NCBI GenBank assembly: GCA_006515795.1
Contig: VFMC01000338.1
Location: forward strand, 1 to 7,428
Length of the DNA stretch: 7,428 nt
Source of the DNA: Acidimicrobiaceae bacterium
Lineage (GTDB): Bacteria > Actinomycetota > Acidimicrobiia > Acidimicrobiales > Ilumatobacteraceae
Direction of reading: 5' to 3'
Within the stretch, counting starts at the first letter, position 1; each line of letters begins with the position of its first letter. The position numbers and the translations under genes were made by a program. Shown here in pieces: positions 6,162-7,428 of the stretch. The notes beneath the pieces are model-generated. The model had not been told where the DNA came from. It worked only from the letters and a program-made list of their open reading frames with translations, and searched no databases.

Positions 6162-6194
6162 CAGATCCCGCAGCCACCAGATCCCGCAGCCACC
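6162..6194. repeat. Perfect 16-bp tandem duplication between convergent genes
   Basis: CAGATCCCGCAGCCAC occurs twice head to tail (6162-6177 and 6178-6193), with one further matching base. It begins nine bases after the thiolase stop, in the short gap before the convergent minus-strand gene. It is non-coding and probably arose by slippage. A weak CCCG-CGC-CGGG stem follows at 6207-6217; no good terminator was seen in this gap. Confidence 0.85.
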
Positions 6195-6222
6195 TCACGC
6201 TCCCAACCCGCGCCGGGCGAGC

Positions 6223-6678
6223 TCACATCTCCCAGTGGTCGGGCCGATCGGCGCGCACGCGCACCACGTCAGGCTCGTTGGGCATGTGGAAGGCGCGCAC
6301 GACGTACTGCTCGCCGCCGGCGACGAGCTCGGCGAGCGCCCACGAACCGTTCGAGTCGCGCAACCCGTCGCCGAGCGCGTGCAACGAATCGACGTCGAGG
6401 CCGGCCGTGTCGGCCTCGGCGTGCCACAGCGCCACCAGTCCACGGCGCAGGTCTGGTTCGCTCATCAAGTCGTCGCCGGCCAGGCACAGCTCGACGTTGG
6501 TGATGCACACGGCTTGCACGTGGCGAAGGTCGATCTCATCGCCACCGAGCTCTCCGTCGAGCATCACCACCACCGGACCGTCGGCGCCGTTGACGCCGCC
6601 GACGAAGCCGTACCTGACCACCGGGAACCCGTCGTCTGCCGTGGTCTCCACGCGCACCCGGTCGCCCGGATGCAGCAT
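6223..6678 (-). CDS. Unrecognised 151-residue protein, coupled to the beta-lactamase-like gene
   Basis: I do not recognise this family. Residues 1-60 look beta-rich (GDRVRVET, VVRYGFVGG, PVVVMLDGE, EIDLRHVQAV) and could form a small SH3-like barrel, which is only a fold guess. Residues 61-151 are mixed, with a likely helix at PDLRRGLVALWHAEAD (75-90) and a strand at EQYVVRAF (123-130), ending DHWEM. It is acidic, without a signal peptide or membrane segment, so probably cytosolic. The start ATG 6678 shares one base with the upstream gene's TGA (TGATG), and GGAGG lies ten bases before it. This supports translational coupling and rejects the longer frame to 6819, which would lie inside the upstream gene. 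Coding is supported by that arrangement and by domain-like composition. Function is unknown; co-expression with the hydrolase is the only clue. Confidence 0.78.
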   Translation of the reverse strand: MLHPGDRVRVETTADDGFPVVRYGFVGGVNGADGPVVVMLDGELGGDEIDLRHVQAVCITNVELCLAGDDLMSEPDLRRGLVALWHAEADTAGLDVDSLHALGDGLRDSNGSWALAELVAGGEQYVVRAFHMPNEPDVVRVRADRPDHWEM

Positions 6679-7428
6679 CACCCGCGTGCCTCCACAAGCA
6701 CGGCGTCGCTGAACGCCGGCCAGAGAGCAAGGGCTTGTTCGGCCCAATCGTCGAACGGGCGATCGGTGAGTGCCATGCAGGCAACTGCTCGGTCGTGCGC
6801 TGCCCCCAGATCCACCCATACGAAGGTACCGGCACCACCGAAGTGACCAAACGTCTGCGGTGAATTACGTGCGCCGGTCCAGTGCGGCACCTTGTCGCCC
6901 TTGATCTCGAACCCGAGGCCCCAGGAGCAGCGTTCGTACCTGCCGATACCAGGCACGATGCCGCGCAGATCGGGAAACGCGGGACGCACTGCGGCGTCGG
7001 CCATCTCGCTGCCGATCAGGGTGGGGCGCATCGTCTCCATCGTGAACCGCGCCAAGTCGTGGCACGAGCTCCACATGGCGTGTGCCGGTGAGCCGCGGAG
7101 CTCGGTGGCGGCCATGCCGAGTGGCTCGAGCACGGCCTCGCTCAGGTACTGGCCGAATGGCATCGCCGCGGCGTCGGCCACCGCGTCGGCAGCCATCTCG
7201 ATGCCGGTGTTCGAATAGATCCGCCGCCGCCCCGGCGCGGCGATCGGGCGGGGTCCATCGAAGGGGTAGCCGCCGGCGTGGCTGAGCAGGTGCCGCAGGG
7301 TGCACCCCGGCTGGCCGATCGCCGTGTCGAGCGCGAGCAGGCCCTCCTCGACGGCGACGAAGGTTGCCCAGGCGGTGATCGTCTTGGCGATCGAGGCGAT
7401 GCGGTAGCGCAGCTCTTGATCGCCGGCG
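6678..7428 (-). CDS. Serine beta-lactamase-family hydrolase (class C / esterase-like), partial
   Basis: The frame is open to the right window edge, so the N terminus, probably a few tens of residues, is missing. The 249 visible residues carry the serine beta-lactamase/penicillin-binding fold. The nucleophile motif SIAK is at visible residues 12-15 (SxxK), followed by LRHLLSHAGGYP (45-56) and YSN at 71-73 (YxN). HFGGAG at 195-200 sits in the position of the KTG/HxG motif. This family includes class C beta-lactamases, D-aminopeptidases and EstB-type esterases. HFGG rather than KTG favours an esterase or peptidase over a true antibiotic-degrading enzyme (inference). Any signal peptide would lie outside the window, so location is open. 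It overlaps the next gene by one base, making a two-gene transcription unit. The shorter start at 7196 is rejected because it would drop the SxxK and YxN motifs. Confidence 0.9.
   Translation of the reverse strand, partial: AGDQELRYRIASIAKTITAWATFVAVEEGLLALDTAIGQPGCTLRHLLSHAGGYPFDGPRPIAAPGRRRIYSNTGIEMAADAVADAAAMPFGQYLSEAVLEPLGMAATELRGSPAHAMWSSCHDLARFTMETMRPTLIGSEMADAAVRPAFPDLRGIVPGIGRYERCSWGLGFEIKGDKVPHWTGARNSPQTFGHFGGAGTFVWVDLGAAHDRAVACMALTDRPFDDWAEQALALWPAFSDAVLVEARG
6689..6693 (-). promoter_or_regulatory. Shine-Dalgarno of the 151-residue protein, inside the upstream gene
   Basis: GGAGG on the minus strand lies ten bases before ATG 6678, within the last codons of the beta-lactamase-like gene. 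It shows that the small gene has its own strong ribosome site in addition to stop-start coupling. Confidence 0.65.

Noticed and set aside
6679..6819. Longer start for the 151-residue protein, giving 198 residues
   Set aside because: The added part reads antisense-like Arg/Ser/Gly text inside the beta-lactamase-like gene, while ATG 6678 has a GGAGG site and a stop-start overlap.
1..7428. CRISPR array, tRNA, rRNA, insertion sequence or prophage signals
   Set aside because: No spaced direct repeats, tRNA-like cloverleaf, transposase motif or terminal inverted repeats were noticed on either strand by eye. Weak tRNA-like folds cannot be fully excluded without a scan.

Overview
The window is GC-rich, densely coded bacterial DNA. 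Codons favour G or C in the third position. It carries a mycobacterial-type CYP124-like P450, and several starts look leaderless (an actinobacterial -10 hexamer placed so that transcription begins at or near the start codon). This points to an actinobacterium, possibly an Acidimicrobiia/Ilumatobacter-like lineage, but that placement is inference from protein style and cannot be proven from this window. No rRNA, tRNA, CRISPR array, insertion sequence or phage gene was seen.

Left part (1-2713), envelope module. A long minus-strand gene, cut by the left edge, encodes an OafA/YrhL-type acyltransferase-3 membrane protein fused to a C-terminal SGNH domain. Divergent from it is a gene for a small exported SGNH/GDSL-type hydrolase. 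That second gene is broken: its catalytic blocks lie in two reading frames that meet at a run of five Gs, and it seems to lack a core segment. A large inverted repeat, a probable shared terminator, separates it from the convergent P450 gene.

Middle part (2714-6153), lipid or sterol-type metabolism. A CYP124-like cytochrome P450 (minus) is divergent from a PIG-L/LmbE-family deacetylase (plus) across a 99-bp region. That region holds two inverted repeats, a perfect 14-bp tandem duplication and two -10 hexamers positioned for leaderless transcripts. Downstream of the deacetylase, and with its own promoter region, is a thiolase. A perfect 8+8-bp dyad lies between its putative -10 and its Shine-Dalgarno, so regulation by a dimeric repressor is likely. 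A P450 that oxidises methyl-branched chains and a thiolase that cleaves beta-ketoacyl-CoA could serve the same catabolic route, but the sequence does not prove this.

Right part (6154-7428). After a short convergent gap with a perfect 16-bp tandem duplication come two minus-strand genes that form a translationally coupled pair. Upstream is a serine beta-lactamase-family (class C/esterase-like) hydrolase cut by the right edge. Its stop codon overlaps the start of a 151-residue protein that I do not recognise.

Overall these are mainly ordinary metabolic and envelope genes. The parts most worth a second look are the broken SGNH gene, the compact divergent control region at 3991-4091, the thiolase operator, and the unknown protein coupled to the beta-lactamase-like gene.
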